Shown here piece by piece: positions 43,730-51,072 of a DNA stretch of 54,818 bases. A model generated the notes under the pieces. It made no database searches, was not told the origin of the DNA, and was given only the letters and a program-made list of their open reading frames with translations. Both the position numbers and the translations under genes were made by a program. Every line of letters starts with the position of its first letter. Position 1 is the stretch's first letter. Source of the DNA: Ruminococcaceae bacterium UBA1741 (GTDB lineage: Bacteria > Bacillota > Clostridia > Oscillospirales > Acutalibacteraceae); the NCBI GenBank assembly GCA_002315685.1, contig DCHX01000006.1, positions 1-54,818 on the forward strand, in the 5' to 3' direction.

Positions 43730-44575
43730 TTAGCTTTCAACCTCTTTTTGCCTTGTTAAATAAAGCTGTAAAAGCGCAATAACCGCCACCATTATTGCAA
43801 AAATAACCGCTTTTGCCTGTCCTACGCCCTCAAAACCGATTTTGCCGTAAAAGGTGTTGTAAATATCGAGTGCTATCATTTGGGTTTGTTTGCCCGGTGC
43901 ACCTGCGGTTAGGGCTAAATTTTGGTCGAACAGCTTAAACGAGTTTGTAATAGTCAAAAACAGACAAATTGTAACAGAGGGCATAACCGACGGAATAACT
44001 ATATTAAATAAAGTTTTGAAACGCCCCGCTCCGTCAACCTTTGCCGCCTCTAATATATCGGTAGGAATATTTTGAATACCCGCAATATAAATTATCATCA
44101 TATACCCTATCATTTGCCAATTCATAAGAACAATAAGTCCGATATATCCGTATTCGGCATTAGAGGTAATCGAATATCCGAAGCCGTACAAAACACCGTT
44201 TATTATCAGTTGCCAAATATATCCCAACACTATTCCGCCGATTAAATTCGGCATAAAAAACACCGTTCTGAATAGGTTTGTGCCCTTAATTCCTCTTGTG
44301 AGCAAGAGCGCCAGTAAAAAAGCGAAAATGTTCACTGTTATTACCGATACCACCGCAAATTTAACCGTAAACCATAACGAATTTACGAAATCGGAATTTT
44401 CGCTGAACACCTTAATATAGTTTGAAAATCCAACAAAGGTTGCATCGCTTACACTTCTGAAATTGCAAAATGACAAATATATTCCGAGAATTAAAGGAAT
44501 TAAAAATGCTATAAAAAATGCAATAAGGGTAGGCAACATAAAAACGGGAAACCACTTTTTTAAGCTTTTATACAT
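43730..44575 (-). CDS. Sugar ABC transporter permease, MalF type
   Basis: The product is 281 residues with six membrane helices and the EAA loop in ILEAAKVDGAGRFKTLFNIVIP. It pairs with the MalG-type permease, whose gene follows without a gap. It lacks the large periplasmic loop of E. coli MalF, as usual in Gram-positives. Confidence 0.92.
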   Translation of the reverse strand: MYKSLKKWFPVFMLPTLIAFFIAFLIPLILGIYLSFCNFRSVSDATFVGFSNYIKVFSENSDFVNSLWFTVKFAVVSVITVNIFAFLLALLLTRGIKGTNLFRTVFFMPNLIGGIVLGYIWQLIINGVLYGFGYSITSNAEYGYIGLIVLMNWQMIGYMMIIYIAGIQNIPTDILEAAKVDGAGRFKTLFNIVIPSVMPSVTICLFLTITNSFKLFDQNLALTAGAPGKQTQMIALDIYNTFYGKIGFEGVGQAKAVIFAIMVAVIALLQLYLTRQKEVES

Positions 44576-45919
44576 TTAACTGCGTTCACTCTTCCATTTA
44601 TCCTTAACGGTTTTTGAAACCTCGTCATAGGTTTTAGTGCCTTGAACATAGTCAAGCAAGGCACTGCCGACATCCTTTTTATAGTTTTCGCTCGGGAAAG
44701 AGGTAAAAATCCAGGGAATTGTTTTTAAGCTATCATCACGCATATATCTTACAACCTCTTTTGCAAGAGGGTCGTTCGGAAGCTCACTGTCGGTAAAGGT
44801 ATCAAAGGGTGTTATAAAATCAAGCTGTTCGGTTACATATTTTTTGCCCGTTTCGGACGAAAACAGCCAATTCAGGAAATCGAGCGAAGCCTCCTGCTCC
44901 TCTTTTGTTGCCTGTTTGTTTACGGCGAAATAGTTTTCGGTGCCGATACAAATGCCTTGCTCTTCTTCACCGCTTATTCCCATATACATAGGCAAAAACT
45001 TAATTTTATCTTCTTTTACATTATTTCCGCTTACCTTTTTAATTTGCGACCAAGCCCAGTTGCCGTTTTGCACCATTACCGACTTGCCGAGTGCAAATTC
45101 CGCCATTGAATCGTCGGTGGATTTTGAACCGAGCAGGGTTTTTTCGGTTACCGAGTTTTCAACATACAAATCAAAAAGATTTTTATACTCTTTTTCGTAT
45201 CTGAAATCCAATTCTTTTGCATTAAGCCCTGCAATAGTCGGGTCCTCGTAATCATCATTTGCCTCAAATTCGTAATAAAGAGGCACATTCAGTAAATGGG
45301 TTTGCCAACGCCATTCCTCTCCCGAGGATAAGGAGGTAGAAGAAAATACTCCCTCGATACCTAATTCTTTTTTCTTTTTTTGCATATCCTCAACAATTTT
45401 TTTAAGCTTGTCGAAGCTGTCGATTTCGTCCATTGAGGTATAATCGTTATTTCGGTCTTTAAGGGAGAAATATTTATCGGTCAATTCCCCGTTGTAAATA
45501 ATTCCGTAGCCCTCAACCACATAGGGAATTGCATATACACCCTTGCCGTCATCCCCTTTTATAGCAAGGCTTTTGTCAGAAAGGTGGGAATAAATCTCGC
45601 TTGACTCAATATTAAGACAGTAGTCCTTCCACGACTGATAGCCGATAGGACCGTTCACTTGGAAAATCGTAGGTGCGTTCTTTTTGGCGATTTCCGATTT
45701 GAGTGTTTGCTCGTATGTGTTAGCGGCGGCGGTTACCACCTTTACCTTAACCCCCTTTTCTTTCTCGTACTCTTTTGCAATTTCTTCGTAAATTGTTGCC
45801 GATTCGGGTTTGAAGTTAAGAAAATAAATTTCGGCGCTCGACTTTTTGCAACCGCAAAGCGATACCGACATTAAAACTACCGTAACCAATAATAAAAGTG
45901 AAACAATTTTGTTTTTCAT
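44576..45919 (-). CDS. Extracellular sugar-binding lipoprotein
   Basis: The product is 447 residues: lipoprotein signal with lipobox SLCGC (Cys about 24), then a group 1 carbohydrate-binding protein fold (GKSVMVQNGNWAWSQI, YFAVNKQATKEEQEASLDFLNWLFSSETGKKYV). It delivers an oligosaccharide to the two permeases; malQ in the same operon points to maltose or maltodextrin. It is the first gene of the operon. Upstream, in 45920-45986, no convincing promoter pair or catabolite site was identified. Confidence 0.92.
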   Translation of the reverse strand: MKNKIVSLLLLVTVVLMSVSLCGCKKSSAEIYFLNFKPESATIYEEIAKEYEKEKGVKVKVVTAAANTYEQTLKSEIAKKNAPTIFQVNGPIGYQSWKDYCLNIESSEIYSHLSDKSLAIKGDDGKGVYAIPYVVEGYGIIYNGELTDKYFSLKDRNNDYTSMDEIDSFDKLKKIVEDMQKKKKELGIEGVFSSTSLSSGEEWRWQTHLLNVPLYYEFEANDDYEDPTIAGLNAKELDFRYEKEYKNLFDLYVENSVTEKTLLGSKSTDDSMAEFALGKSVMVQNGNWAWSQIKKVSGNNVKEDKIKFLPMYMGISGEEEQGICIGTENYFAVNKQATKEEQEASLDFLNWLFSSETGKKYVTEQLDFITPFDTFTDSELPNDPLAKEVVRYMRDDSLKTIPWIFTSFPSENYKKDVGSALLDYVQGTKTYDEVSKTVKDKWKSERS

Positions 45920-45986
45920 AATAACCCTCCGTTAATATTTCTTTTTCTATCTTTCCACATAAAAAGAAAAAAATTCAAAATTTTCC

Positions 45987-46015
45987 TTGACAAAAACAAA
46001 ATTCGGGTGTATTAT
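45987..46015 (+). promoter_or_regulatory. Promoter of the GntR-ABC operon
   Basis: A perfect TTGACA (45987-45992) and TATTAT (46010-46015) have a 17-bp spacer. The start of transcription would fall inside the inverted repeat at 46018-46044. Confidence 0.8.
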
Positions 46016-46017
46016 GC

Positions 46018-46044
46018 AACTGTACTAATTGACATAGTACAGTT
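46018..46044. promoter_or_regulatory. Operator for the GntR/YtrA-type regulator
   Basis: AACTGTACTA (46018-46027) and TAGTACAGTT (46035-46044) are perfect 10-bp inverted repeats with a 7-bp spacer. GTACTA..TAGTAC is the kind of site bound by YtrA-subfamily regulators. Its position over the transcription start, 16 bp before the regulator's own start codon, indicates autorepression. Confidence 0.8.
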
Positions 46045-46059
46045 AAGTGAGGTGAGAAT

Positions 46060-46428
46060 ATGTTTCAAATTGACTACCGAAGCGGAGTTTCTATTTGCGA
46101 CCAAATAATAAGTAATATTATACGGCTTAAAAGCTTAGGTGTATTGACGGCGGATTCTAAGCTTCCGAGCGTTAGGGCGTTAGCCTCAAAATTATCGGTT
46201 AATCCGAATACCGTTCAAAAGGCATACACATTGCTTGAAACAAACGGAATTATCTGCACGGTAAGAGGAAAAGGCTCGTTTGTTTGTGATGATGTTGCCG
46301 TAAACGAAGCAATAAAGGAAAACGCAAAGAAAGATTTCAGAAAAGCTGTTAAAACGGCTTTTGAATTAGGTCTTAATGATAACGAGCTTATTGAAATAAT
46401 AAAAACTCAAAAGGAGAACGAAAAATGA
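46060..46428 (+). CDS. GntR-family regulator, YtrA subfamily
   Basis: The product is 122 residues: an N-terminal winged helix (about 10-75, with LPSVRALASKLSVNPNTVQKAYTLLE and the wing VRGKGSFV) and a short C-terminal dimerisation helix pair instead of a ligand domain, which defines the YtrA subfamily. It probably represses its own ABC operon from the palindrome at 46018-46044 until an envelope-active compound is present (family knowledge). ATGA overlap with the ATPase gene. Confidence 0.92.
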   Translation: MFQIDYRSGVSICDQIISNIIRLKSLGVLTADSKLPSVRALASKLSVNPNTVQKAYTLLETNGIICTVRGKGSFVCDDVAVNEAIKENAKKDFRKAVKTAFELGLNDNELIEIIKTQKENEK

Positions 46429-47324
46429 TAACGGCTAAAAATCTAACCAAAGAGTTTGAAGGCTATTTAGCGCTTGATGATGTTTCATTTGAAATAGAAG
46501 ACGGCTCGGTTTTCGGACTTGTCGGCTCAAACGGCTCGGGAAAATCAACCCTTCTTCGTTTAATTTCGGGTGTTTTATTCCCGGATAGCGGTGTTGTCGG
46601 AATTGACGGAATACCGTCATTTGATAATCCTACCGTAAAATCCCAAATTGTATTTTTAAGCGATACACCGTATTTTCTTAATCAAAGCACACTTAAAGAA
46701 ATGGCGGACTTTTATGCCCAAATGTACCCGAATTTCAGCTTTGACACATACAAAGAACTGCTTAAAGTATTTCCTCTTGACGAGAGAAAGAAGATTTCTT
46801 CTTTCTCAAAGGGTATGCAAAGACAGGCATCTTTGATTTTAGCACTTTCTTCAAGGCCCCGTTATTTGCTTATGGACGAGGCATTTGACGGACTTGATGT
46901 TGTAATGAGAAGAACATTGTCTAATGTTATTTCAAAATCCATTGAAGAAACGAATATGACGGTAGTTATTGCCTCTCACAATTTAAGAGAGCTTGAAGAA
47001 ATTTCCGACCATATCGCCCTTATCCATTCGGGAAAGCTTATAAGAAACGGCAAGGTTGATGACCTTTGCTCTAATGTTCATAAAATTCAGGTTGTATTTG
47101 AAAACATTCCCGAGCTTTCGGTATTTAATAAGCTTGAAGTTATGAAGACCGAACGCACCGGCTCGGTTTTACAAATGGTGGTGCGTGGAGAAAAGGACGA
47201 GATAATGAGTTTTATTAACACATTATCCCCTGTTTTCAGCGAATGTATTGAGCCATCGCTTGAAGAAGTATTTATTTATGAATTGGAGGTGTCGGGTTAT
47301 GATGTTAAAAACATCCTCGAATAA
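46425..47324 (+). CDS. ABC transporter ATP-binding protein
   Basis: The product is 299 residues with Walker A GLVGSNGSGKST (about 32-43), signature FSKGMQRQ, Walker B YLLMDEAFDGLD, and H-loop ASHNLRELEE; the C-terminal ~80 residues are the extension common in ABC-2 exporter ATPases. It works with the membrane protein encoded next, whose start lies inside the end of this gene. Confidence 0.93.
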   Translation: MITAKNLTKEFEGYLALDDVSFEIEDGSVFGLVGSNGSGKSTLLRLISGVLFPDSGVVGIDGIPSFDNPTVKSQIVFLSDTPYFLNQSTLKEMADFYAQMYPNFSFDTYKELLKVFPLDERKKISSFSKGMQRQASLILALSSRPRYLLMDEAFDGLDVVMRRTLSNVISKSIEETNMTVVIASHNLRELEEISDHIALIHSGKLIRNGKVDDLCSNVHKIQVVFENIPELSVFNKLEVMKTERTGSVLQMVVRGEKDEIMSFINTLSPVFSECIEPSLEEVFIYELEVSGYDVKNILE

Positions 47325-49029
47325 GGTAAATCCCGCAACAAATATGTTCAAATTAGGCTTCAAGAGAAATCTCGGCATACTTGTTCTTGTAATAATCGGA
47401 TTTTTACTTGTTTGCCCCGCTTATTTGCTTATTAACCTTAACAATGTAGGCACATCTATTGCTGACCGCCAAGCATTCTTTACAGCTTGGAACGACGGAT
47501 TTTCGCTCTTTTGCGGTATTGCCTGCGGTATTGCGGTAGTAGGCATTAACCTATTAAACTTTTCGTTTATGTTCAGAAGACCGTCCTCCGACTTTACCGA
47601 CAGTCTGCCCGTAAAACGAACCGAGCTTTTTATTGCCCGTGTTATTTCGGGATATATTTTGTCGATTATCCCCGCAATAATCAGCCTCGTTTCATTAGGC
47701 ATAGTTTCCCTCTTTATAGTAAAAACCGCAATTATATTAAGGCTTATTACAAACATTTTTTATGTTTTGCTTGTTACCGCATCAATGTCGGCAATATCAA
47801 TGATATTTATTGTGGCATCCGCAAATGTGTTTGACTTTTTGGTTTCGTTTGCCGGAATAAACGGCGGATTATTGCTTTTCGGCCTCATTATTACTACTAT
47901 GTTTGAAGATTTGCTTTTAGGATATGCCAACACCGCAACTCTTAAAGTTCTGAAAGCGATTTCCCCTCCGTTTTATGCTTACTACGGCTTCGTAAAGCAT
48001 CTTTATTCAAGCAGTGAGGGACTTATAAATTTAAGCTTTATAATAAGATGTGCGGTAACGACAATAATTTTCTTTATTTTTGCACTTTTGTTATACCGCA
48101 AGAGAAAAACCGAAAACAGCGGAAAAGCTTTTGCTTATAAATTTATCTATTTCGTTTGTGCTTTTCTTATTTCGATTTGCGCTTCCTATGTGTTCGGCGC
48201 TATATTTGCCGACGGTACCGATTACACTTCGCCGATTTTCTATATTTTCGCTTTAATAGGTGCCTTGATTTCCTCGGTAGTTTACGGTGCCGTTACATTC
48301 AGAGGCTTCAAAACCCTTAAAAAGTCTTTAATTGTCGGCGGTGCTTCGTTTGCCGTATTGGTCGCAAGTGTTTTCATAATTAAATCAGACCTTGTCGGCT
48401 TTAACAAAAAAATACCGCAAATCAAGGATATTAAATATGTTACGGTTGATTTAACCGGAGAAACAATAACCCTTAAAGACCCGCAATTTGCAATAGACCT
48501 TCATAAGAAAATCATTAACAACAATTATGCCGTAAATGCCTCAGATATATACGGTCCTAACTGCCATTGTGTAGATATTAACTATGTATTAAACGACAAG
48601 ACAACCTTAAAGCGTTCGTATTGGCTTTGTACCGATAAAATTGATAATGAAATTGATGCACTTCTTAAAAGCGATGACCGATTTGACGGAATACTTAAAA
48701 AATTAAGCCGTACCACCCCGTCCACCGTTTCTTTCTATCAGATTGACAATAACGGAAACGAAGCACTTTGCGATTCGTATTTAACCTATGAAGAATGTAT
48801 TAAGTTTATAAAAATCTATAAGCAGGATGCAAAAAATACTGCTACAAACCTTTCTTCGAACCATTTGGGCCACTACACAATATCTTGGAACGGTGAATCA
48901 TATTATGCTAACGAATTCTATTTTGACGAAAGCTTTGAAGAAACAATAAAATATTTAGATTCGCTTAATCTCAAAGACCGAATCCAAAAATACGAAGATA
49001 CGCTTTTGACGGACATTGTATATGATTAG
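47299..49029 (+). CDS. ABC-2-type permease with extracytoplasmic domain
   Basis: The product is 577 residues. About ten membrane helices fill residues 15-370; a soluble domain of about 190 residues follows a last helix and contains DLTGETITLKDPQFAIDLHKKI and YGPNCHCVDINYVLN. It is the membrane half of the GntR-linked exporter. The start at 47299 has GGAGGT 8 bp upstream; an ATG directly after is the alternative. It overlaps the ATPase gene by 26 bp. The soluble domain resembles C-terminal domains of some YtrC-like permeases (weak memory); what it senses is unknown. Confidence 0.85.
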   Translation: MMLKTSSNKVNPATNMFKLGFKRNLGILVLVIIGFLLVCPAYLLINLNNVGTSIADRQAFFTAWNDGFSLFCGIACGIAVVGINLLNFSFMFRRPSSDFTDSLPVKRTELFIARVISGYILSIIPAIISLVSLGIVSLFIVKTAIILRLITNIFYVLLVTASMSAISMIFIVASANVFDFLVSFAGINGGLLLFGLIITTMFEDLLLGYANTATLKVLKAISPPFYAYYGFVKHLYSSSEGLINLSFIIRCAVTTIIFFIFALLLYRKRKTENSGKAFAYKFIYFVCAFLISICASYVFGAIFADGTDYTSPIFYIFALIGALISSVVYGAVTFRGFKTLKKSLIVGGASFAVLVASVFIIKSDLVGFNKKIPQIKDIKYVTVDLTGETITLKDPQFAIDLHKKIINNNYAVNASDIYGPNCHCVDINYVLNDKTTLKRSYWLCTDKIDNEIDALLKSDDRFDGILKKLSRTTPSTVSFYQIDNNGNEALCDSYLTYEECIKFIKIYKQDAKNTATNLSSNHLGHYTISWNGESYYANEFYFDESFEETIKYLDSLNLKDRIQKYEDTLLTDIVYD

Positions 49030-49696
49030 TAAACCTAAAAAAAGGCGGAGGAAACTCCGCCCGATATTCAAAATATTGTTTACTTTAATAGCTTTAAGTG
49101 TGTTTCTTTATTTCGCCGTTCCTTTCGGAATTGATATTCTTTCAAACGGAAAAGGAATTAAGTTTATAGGAAAGCCCGTAAATCTTTTGTCCTACGATGC
49201 ACCCTCTTATGTTGATGTGCAATTACTCGATATAGGAAAAGCAAGAAAGGGTAAAAAGCTTACCGCAATAAACAATATTGTGGTGCATTATACCGCAAAT
49301 CCCGGCACCTCCGCACAAAATAATCACGATTACTTTTCAAAGCCCGATACAGATGTTTGCTCACATTTTATCGTGGGTATTGAGGGCGAAATAATACAGT
49401 GCGTACCGCTTGACGAAAAGTCGGCGGCGAGCAACGACCGAAATTTTGATACCGTTTCGATAGAGGTTTGCCACGAAACAACAAGCGGAGAGTTTTCAAA
49501 AGCGGCTTATTCCTCTCTTGTTAAGCTTACCGCTTGGCTTTGTCAAAATTCGGGACTTGACGAAAATGATGTTATACGGCACTACGATATTACGGGTAAA
49601 ATTTGCCCTAAATATTTTGTAGAAAACAGAACCGCTTGGAAAGAATTTAAGTTAGATATTAAAAACGAAATAACCGCACAAAAAAAGGAGTCTTAA
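49022..49696 (+). CDS. N-acetylmuramoyl-L-alanine amidase with N-terminal anchor
   Basis: The product is 224 residues: a basic head, one membrane helix (about 17-38) and an amidase_2/PGRP-type domain with zinc ligands in NIVVHYTAN (His about 88), RHYDITGKICP (His and later Cys), and SHFIVGIEGEIIQCVP. It would cut the stem peptide from the glycan of peptidoglycan outside the membrane. It overlaps the permease gene by 8 bp, so it belongs to the GntR operon and suggests an envelope-stress role. Its stop codon lies in the loop of the terminator. Confidence 0.9.
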   Translation: MISKPKKRRRKLRPIFKILFTLIALSVFLYFAVPFGIDILSNGKGIKFIGKPVNLLSYDAPSYVDVQLLDIGKARKGKKLTAINNIVVHYTANPGTSAQNNHDYFSKPDTDVCSHFIVGIEGEIIQCVPLDEKSAASNDRNFDTVSIEVCHETTSGEFSKAAYSSLVKLTAWLCQNSGLDENDVIRHYDITGKICPKYFVENRTAWKEFKLDIKNEITAQKKES

Positions 49697-49710
49697 CAGG
49701 ACTCCTTTTT
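49682..49710 (+). terminator. Terminator of the GntR-ABC-amidase operon
   Basis: AAAAAGGAGTC (49682-49692) and GACTCCTTTTT (49700-49710) form an 11-bp stem with a 7-nt loop and T run. The amidase stop codon lies within it. Confidence 0.85.
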
Positions 49711-49716
49711 AGCGTC

Positions 49717-49745
49717 TTGACAAAACCGTTTGTGTTTTGTAATAT
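49717..49745 (+). promoter_or_regulatory. Promoter of the structured leader
   Basis: A perfect TTGACA (49717-49722) and TAATAT (49740-49745) have a 17-bp spacer, immediately after the operon terminator. Transcription would start near 49752, giving a leader of about 160 nt. Confidence 0.75.
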
Positions 49746-49751
49746 CATTTT

Positions 49752-49914
49752 AAGGGGTGAAAGTTTGAAAGATAAATCTTCCAAACTTTAAAAATTATAA
49801 CGCGCCGTTTTTCTCGCCTCTTGCGAGGCAACCGAAAAACATGGCATTTTATGACCATTCCTTTCATTGGTCATTTGTGCCTAAAAGCGAAAGCTAAAAG
49901 GAATGGTCATAATT
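49752..49914 (+). ncRNA. Structured 5' leader with sequestered ribosome binding site
   Basis: Three hairpins lie in the leader. Hairpin A: 49760-49771 with 49778-49789 (12 bp, one mismatch), containing an 8-codon frame (TTG 49764 to TAA) behind AAGGGGTG. Hairpin B: GTTTTTC and GCCTC (49807-49820) with GAGGC and GAAAAAC (49825-49840). Hairpin C: ATGACCATTCCTTT (49851-49864) with AAAGGAATGGTCAT (49897-49910), a perfect 14-bp stem that buries the AAGGA site of the next gene; inside it AGC-GAAA-GCT makes a tetraloop. The left arm can instead pair with TGGTCAT at 49868-49874, freeing the ribosome site. This is the layout of a translational switch. I do not recognise the class. Confidence 0.6.
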
Positions 49915-50526
49915 ATGAACGGTTTTTATGAGGCATTAAAGGGCTTTACCGATTTGCCTATCAGTATTTTGTCATTGGTGTTCGGATTTGTTTTGTTAAG
50001 GCAAAAAAGCTCTTGGAGTCCGTTTTTCTTTTTACTGTCATTCTCGGCACTGCTCGGAACGGCAGCACATACACTAAATCTTTCTTCGGCCGTAAATGAT
50101 ATTGTTTGGACTGTTCTTTATCTGCTTTTATTTGAATGTGTTCGCCGTTTTACCACCCTTTTTTGCGGTTACATAAAAGGTTCGCCTATAAAAGAGCATT
50201 ATTTAATGTATCTTTCAAAAGCAGTTTTCTACATTGTAACTGTTGTTGTAAAAATCAACTTTACCCATATTGATATTTATGTTTTTACGGCATTTGCGGG
50301 AATTTGCATTATAAGGATAATTATTTACGCAATAATAAAAAAGCGTTTTCCAAAAAGAGCAAAAATTCTTGTTTTGTTGCTGATACCTCCCGTGTTGTTA
50401 CAGTTTTTTGATAAGCTTATTCCGTTTGCGGTAGTTTTTGAACATATATTTATTTTACTTGAAATCGTTGTCGCATACCTGATAGCAAAGGATATGCAAA
50501 ACGGGGTGTGTTCGGAAGAGCAGTAA
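49915..50526 (+). CDS. Seven-helix membrane protein of unknown function
   Basis: The product is 203 residues with about seven membrane helices and short loops. Features are DLPISILSLVFGFVLL at the start, conserved-looking AAHTLNLS, and FFDKLIPFAVVFEHIFILLEIV near the end; the layout resembles small ceramidase-like/DUF6962-type membrane proteins, but I am not sure of the family. The ATG at 49915 is preceded by AAAAGGAATGG inside the right arm of a strong hairpin, so translation is probably switched. It is transcribed alone and followed by a hairpin array and a terminator. Confidence 0.75.
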   Translation: MNGFYEALKGFTDLPISILSLVFGFVLLRQKSSWSPFFFLLSFSALLGTAAHTLNLSSAVNDIVWTVLYLLLFECVRRFTTLFCGYIKGSPIKEHYLMYLSKAVFYIVTVVVKINFTHIDIYVFTAFAGICIIRIIIYAIIKKRFPKRAKILVLLLIPPVLLQFFDKLIPFAVVFEHIFILLEIVVAYLIAKDMQNGVCSEEQ

Positions 50527-50534
50527 CAAAAATC

Positions 50535-50712
50535 AATGATGTCGCCGACTTTGTCGGCTAATGATGTTTCGCAGCAATACTACGAAATGATGTTACGACA
50601 CTTCGTGCCGCAATGATGTGATGTTTGCTCTTATGCCCCGCAGGGCACATCATCAGCGAAGCGGCATCATTGCCGAAGGCAACATCATTTGCCCGAAAGG
50701 GCAAACATCATT
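50535..50712. repeat. Eight-unit AATGATG/CATCATT hairpin array
   Basis: Four direct AATGATG boxes (50535-50541, 50560-50566, 50586-50592, 50612-50618) are followed by four inverted boxes CATCAT(T) (50648, 50665, 50683, 50706). Small hairpins sit between boxes, for example GCCGAC-TTT-GTCGGC (50544-50558), TGCCC-CGCA-GGGCA (50634-50647), TTGCC-GAA-GGCAA (50670-50682) and TTTGCCC-GAAA-GGGCAAA (50688-50705). The two halves are mirror images in box order, so the whole can fold as one branched cruciform. Open frames across it are not genes. Confidence 0.75.
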
Positions 50713-50713
50713 C

Positions 50714-50753
50714 AAAAAAGTCCCTTTTGTCAAACGACAAAAGAGACTTTTTT
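50714..50753. terminator. Bidirectional terminator
   Basis: An 18-bp stem with one mismatch (50714-50731 with 50736-50753) has an AAAC loop and is flanked by A and T runs, so it works in both directions. It ends the leader/membrane-protein transcript and the tRNA transcript. Confidence 0.8.
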
Positions 50754-50754
50754 G

Positions 50755-50861
50755 TTGGCACGCCCGAAGGGATTCGGTCTCGCACTGCGGTGCTCGGTCC
50801 CTCAACGGCTCTGACAGTCCACCGGACTGTCATTCACTACCGTTTCGCTTTCGAATCCCTT
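50755..50861. repeat. tRNA-3'-end-like element with inverted ends
   Basis: The first 22 bp (50755-50776) match the 3' end of the tRNA-Arg gene (50912-50933) at 19 of 22 positions, in the same orientation. AAGGGATTCG (50767-50776) is repeated inverted as CGAATCCCTT (50852-50861), and the middle holds a perfect hairpin GACAGTCC-ACC-GGACTGTC (50813-50831). There is no tRNA cloverleaf. It may be a remnant attachment site or a small dispersed repeat. Confidence 0.6.
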
Positions 50862-50874
50862 TCTCTACATAATA

Positions 50875-50912
50875 AATTAAGAGGAAGCACCGTAAAGGTG
50901 CTTCCTCTTAAT
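50875..50912. terminator. 17-bp perfect hairpin after tRNA-Arg
   Basis: AATTAAGAGGAAGCACC (50875-50891) pairs perfectly with 50897-50913 around a 5-nt loop. On the minus strand it begins right at the tRNA CCA end. The T run is poor, so it may aid termination or processing of the tRNA. Confidence 0.55.
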
Positions 50913-50989
50913 TGGCACGCTGAAAGGGATTCGAACCCCCGACCCTCTGCTTAGAAGGCAGATGCTCTATCCAACTGAGCTATCAGCGC
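50913..50989 (-). tRNA. tRNA-Arg (anticodon UCU)
   Basis: On the minus strand the acceptor stem GCGCTGA pairs with TCAGCGT, the D arm reads AGCTCAGTTGGATAGAGC, the anticodon stem TCTGC/GCAGA encloses the loop CTTCTAA with anticodon TCT (reads AGA), and the T arm contains GGTTCGAATCC. The discriminator is G and CCA is encoded. The length is 74 nt plus CCA. Confidence 0.95.
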
Positions 50990-50997
50990 ATATTTAC

Positions 50998-51016
50998 GGC
51001 GGTCTTTTAGACCGCC
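50998..51016. repeat. Short hairpin between htpG and tRNA-Arg
   Basis: GGCGGTC (50998-51004) pairs with GACCGCC (51010-51016) around a 5-nt loop. There is no T run. It lies just before the tRNA 5' end on the minus strand and after htpG; it may help end htpG transcription or mark tRNA processing. Confidence 0.5.
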
Positions 51017-51072
51017 ATAGTATTCTAACACAAAACTTTTATTTTTTCAAGTTTTTTATTAAAAAAACTAAA

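Noticed and set aside
50535..50712. CRISPR array
   Set aside because: Repeats are only 7 bp, change orientation midway, and the intervals are hairpins and not spacers; no cas genes are present.
50755..50861. A second tRNA gene
   Set aside because: Only the T-arm/acceptor end resembles a tRNA; D and anticodon arms cannot be formed.
50618..50954. Overlapping open frames ending in AERDSNPRPSA and similar
   Set aside because: They translate the hairpin array, a terminator and the antisense strand of tRNA-Arg; such peptides are known artefacts.
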